DNA of 64,000 bases. Source: Cordia subcordata. Its lineage: Eukaryota; Streptophyta; Magnoliopsida; Boraginales; Cordiaceae. Position 1 is the stretch's first letter; each line of letters opens with the position of its first letter. Made by a program: the position numbers and the translations under genes. The DNA is taken from positions 11,326,501 through 11,390,500 of the forward strand of contig JAPTOF010000015.1 in assembly GCA_028554755.1 (NCBI GenBank), written 5' to 3'. Below the pieces are notes generated by a model that saw only the letters and a list, made by a program, of their open reading frames with translations, was not told the DNA's origin and made no database searches. Positions 61,557 through 64,000 of this stretch are shown in pieces.

Positions 61557-63173
61557 TGATGTATGTCATTTGTGCATGTTTGCATCTAGTTTTTGCATGC
61601 ATATTTAAGGGTGTTTAGTGTATAATTGAGTGCACTTAGTATAAAGTTTATGCATATTTGTTAATATTTGTACATAATATATTTAGGTGTATAAATACTA
61701 TACTAAGTGTTGTATTCCATGTTTTAGGAGTGTTTTGGAAGGGTTCAAGCTTATGCGAGGAGGAAATGAGCTAACGGATGAAGACCGAAAGAAAAGGAAT
61801 AAAGAAGAGATCATTCTAATCCAGCCGGTCAACTTAGAAGAAGAGCCGGTCGACTGTCTAGGTCGACCGGCCGCTCCAGAGAATAAACAATTTAAGCCGG
61901 TCGAGTTCCTCAAGGGCCGGTCGACCGGCCATTCCAGAGAGCATCATGATTTAAGCCGGTCGAGTAAGAAAGAGGAGCTGGTCGACCGGCTATGCGCTGA
62001 AGCTGTTTATAAATTGCTCGTTTCAGCTCATTTCTAGAAGAGGAACTTTTATTTCTTAAATCCTAATAAACCCTAACCTTTTACCCACTTTACAAAACAC
62101 CTTAAACCACCATCTAAACCCCATACCAAGCTAGGATTGAAGCATTAAACAAAGATTTGAAGAATTTGTATGGATTTGGAAGCAAGAATTTAGGGAAGTT
62201 CTTCTTGTTCTTTCTCTATTTCTTGTAAATATGTTGCTAGATTAGGCTAGATTTAGGGTTGATTGTTGTTGTATATTAGATTAGGGCTTTGAATAATGGA
62301 TTTGTGTAGATCTTTGGCTCTTAATACATGTTTATTTACATAAATTTATGGCACGATTCAATATGTCTATGTATTGAAAATCAAACATGTCTATGTGTTT
62401 GTTAAAATGCCTAAGTGAATATGCATGTGTTATTTGTGCTTCAAATGTTCTTATCTACTTATATGGGTGATGTGATTATGCTTAATCTCATGGCTTTACT
62501 TCGTAGAGTAGGCTTTAGCTTTAAATCCAGCTAATAGGTTACATGCTATGCTTAGTCGAGTTTAAGTGCTAGTCCTTGGCTTTAAATCCAGCCAAGCGGA
62601 TAAGTTAACCTAGACTAGAGTATCCCTCACCCACGTTAGTGTTGGTTAATTGAGCCTTAATGTCACGTAGTGTTTAGGTGCTAGTCCCTGGCTTTAAATC
62701 CAGCCAAGAGGATAAGTTCTAAGCACGGATTACGTAGGCTAGGAGGGATTGGCCCTTAGCTTTAAATCCAGTGAACGGGTTGAACCACTAGTATTGGTTA
62801 AAAGAGCTCCCGATCAACACAACGGCAATAGAAGTCCCGAGCCTTAGATAAACCTTATTCATTATCATAGCCCAAGTCTTGTTGCAATGCAATCGCCCTA
62901 AGTCCCCTTCTTCTTTATTAATGTTTCCTTCCTTAGTTTGGCTCATTTAAGTTCCTTCATAGATTAGTTTTTATTTTCCTTTTTCTGAGCTCCCTTCCAT
63001 CCCAAAGTAAGTACACACACGCACGTAGCTAGTTTAAGGCACCCGAGCACATAGAGACTAAACTAAGGTAGCTTCCCTGTGGATTCGACCCCGCACTTAC
63101 ACACACTGTATTACACACGTCCCGTGCACTTACGGGCTATTTAGGCTTGTGCTCAAATAGCGATATCACACAT
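61552..63173 (+). mobile_element. Solo Athila-type LTR with perfect CACAT target duplication
   Basis: A 1612-bp LTR spans 61557-63168 (TGATGTATG...GCGATATCA), flanked by CACAT at 61552-61556 and 63169-63173. No internal sequence is present. It carries three GTCGACCGGC units (61861, 61919, 61980), a TATA box (TTTATAAATT, 62006), CATGTCTATGTGTTT repeats (about 62360-62430) and repeated CTTTAAATCCAGC(C/T) segments (62520-62770). It lies inside copia gag; taking it out with one CACAT joins the frame SDV|FDKLEN without a break. Confidence 0.93.
61846..62015 (+). promoter_or_regulatory. GTCGACCGGC array and TATA box in the solo LTR
   Basis: GGTCGACCGGC occurs at 61861, 61919 and 61980 (58- and 61-bp steps), with weaker CCGGTCGAG or CCGGTCGAC half units in between and before. 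TTTATAAATT follows the last unit by about 16 bp. This looks like an LTR promoter with a phased upstream element. Confidence 0.65.
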
Positions 63174-63470
63174 CGCTCACTGTTGTCTCATCAATCACAT
63201 GACATTTAATTTGCGGTGCTAAAGCCAATCGAATGGTACTTATGGCTCTTCATTGTAGAGACTTCCACTTCTTGTCATTGACTTCTTCCGGTTTCACTTC
63301 TTTTACCACTTCATTAAGGCCTTGCTGCACCAAAAGGTCCTTGATAGTATTTCTTCACAAGTTGAAGTTCATGTTCCCATTGAACATTGGAGTTTCAACT
63401 TCGTACCGGTCGTTGTCATGGATCTTATGCAAAAATTTGATAAAACTTAGTAATTCAGGAAGAATTTGGC
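63169..63470 (-). pseudogene. Ty1/copia gag N-terminal part (other side of the solo LTR)
   Basis: The minus strand gives YEVETPMFNGNMNFNL, LLVQQGLNEV and, after one stop, STIRLALAPQIKCHVIDETT then VSDV, which continues across the solo LTR into FDKLEN. This is the copia gag UBN2-type domain. Confidence 0.8.
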
Positions 63471-63825
63471 AAAACTAACCCCAAAAACGGATTCAGGACA
63501 TCGAAAAACTGTGAGAAGACCCTTGGTCAACAAGGTCAAACCCCTGCATCCTTTCGGTCAACGCCGGTCAAACTCTCTATTTGACTTTTTTTTACCACAA
63601 ACTCACAAAACTTTACCTACTTATATCTCAAAATCTGACTGTTGGACCGTTGTGAAATTTTAACAGCTTACTCTCCTCACTGCAACGAACACATAACAAA
63701 ATAGATCATCAATTAGACTCTGGAAAAGCCTCCAAATGTGAGCAACAGATCTGTGAAATTTTTAACTCCTCTTATGTGTTTCTTTTTTCGTTTTTTGTGC
63801 AAACCAGCGTCATCCCTCCAACCTA

Positions 63826-63837
63826 GCTCTGATACTA
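63826..63837 (-). other. Primer binding site, initiator tRNA-Met type
   Basis: Minus-strand TAGTATCAGAGC, directly after the LTR end (..CCCAACA, then GG), matches TGGTATCAGAGC at 11 of 12 bases. Confidence 0.75.
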
Positions 63838-63839
63838 CC

Positions 63840-64000
63840 TGTTGGGAAAATCGAGGACACACGCACATACATCAAAGCACAGCTGAAAACACACACACAT
63901 AGAACACAAAATATCTTTAACGTGGTTTGGCCTCTGCCTACGTCCACGATCCCTTCAGGGATAAATTTTGCTATCTAACAATAATAGGGTTACAACTCAG
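63840..64000 (-). mobile_element. Partial 5' LTR of the deleted copia element
   Basis: Begins TGTTGGGAAAATCG in + reading, next to the primer site, and continues beyond the window. It shares the GTGGTTTGGCC..CTGCCTACGTC block with the 3' LTR. Confidence 0.75.

Larger units (their letters stand above)
59980..64000 (-). mobile_element. Internally deleted Ty1/copia element, split by a solo LTR
   Basis: Minus strand: part of the 5' LTR (63840-64000, runs off the window), primer site 63837-63826, gag (63470-63169 and 61556-about 60960), zinc knuckle, protease-like site, gag-pre-integrase (to about 60430), polypurine tract 60425-60412 and 3' LTR 60410-59980. Integrase, RT and RNase H are missing, so a deletion has joined the gag-pre-integrase domain to the 3' end. 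The 5' and 3' LTRs share only a conserved block (GTGGTTYGGCC..CTGCCTACGTC), which suggests strong divergence or a mixed origin. Confidence 0.8.

Noticed and set aside
61687..62037. 116-residue plus-strand ORF
   Set aside because: It runs through the LTR promoter array; it is a by-product of the GTCGACCGGC units, not a protein.

Overview
The window is nuclear DNA from a flowering plant, most likely a eudicot. The evidence is three intron-bearing or plant-specific genes (ABCF5-type ABC protein, RNA polymerase II subunit NRPB4, a CYP96A-type cytochrome P450), AT-rich intergenic DNA, and deeply nested LTR retrotransposons. All three genes lie on the minus strand. I saw no tRNA, rRNA or CRISPR.

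Layout. 1-9166: the 5' part of a minus-strand Athila-like Ty3/gypsy element (decayed gag, tRNA-Asp-type primer site, ~1.85 kb LTR). Its LTR is split by a second LTR element (3190-7940) that carries no recognisable pol but has its own zinc-knuckle ORF. 9167-14846: solo or fragmentary Ty1/copia LTRs, a copia RNase H tail, and a plus-strand relative of the zinc-knuckle element. 14847-33375: one large minus-strand Ty1/copia-like element with ~1.76 kb LTRs at both ends. It is interrupted by a single Athila-type LTR (17401-19305) and by a 7.6 kb inverted repeat (22358-29931) in which two 3' halves of an Athila-like element face away from each other. 33376-35560: a further decayed copia element with RT and RNase H remnants. 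35560-59980: the gene-containing segment, with ABCF5, NRPB4 and CYP96A, a MITE-like hairpin and local tandem duplications. 59980-64000: an internally deleted minus-strand copia element whose gag is split by a solo Athila-type LTR with a perfect 5-bp target duplication.

Genes. ABCF5 has nine coding exons totalling 711 codons, with both ABC cassettes intact. NRPB4 has six exons and encodes 138 residues, with one GC-AG intron. The P450 is a single-exon intact ORF with all heme-thiolate motifs; its product probably works in cuticular wax synthesis. The genes are functionally unrelated neighbours, not a pathway cluster.

Most notable: (i) a non-autonomous LTR element family with a conserved, unassigned zinc-knuckle ORF seen in two copies on opposite strands; (ii) the head-to-head retrotransposon inverted repeat lying downstream of a copia LTR, a possible hairpin-RNA source; (iii) a three-unit ~60-bp GTCGACCGGC array just upstream of the TATA box in the Athila-type LTRs; (iv) short CATAGACATG-type repeats throughout the same LTRs. 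Boundaries were read by eye, with no alignments or database searches; repeat ends without a target duplication are approximate.
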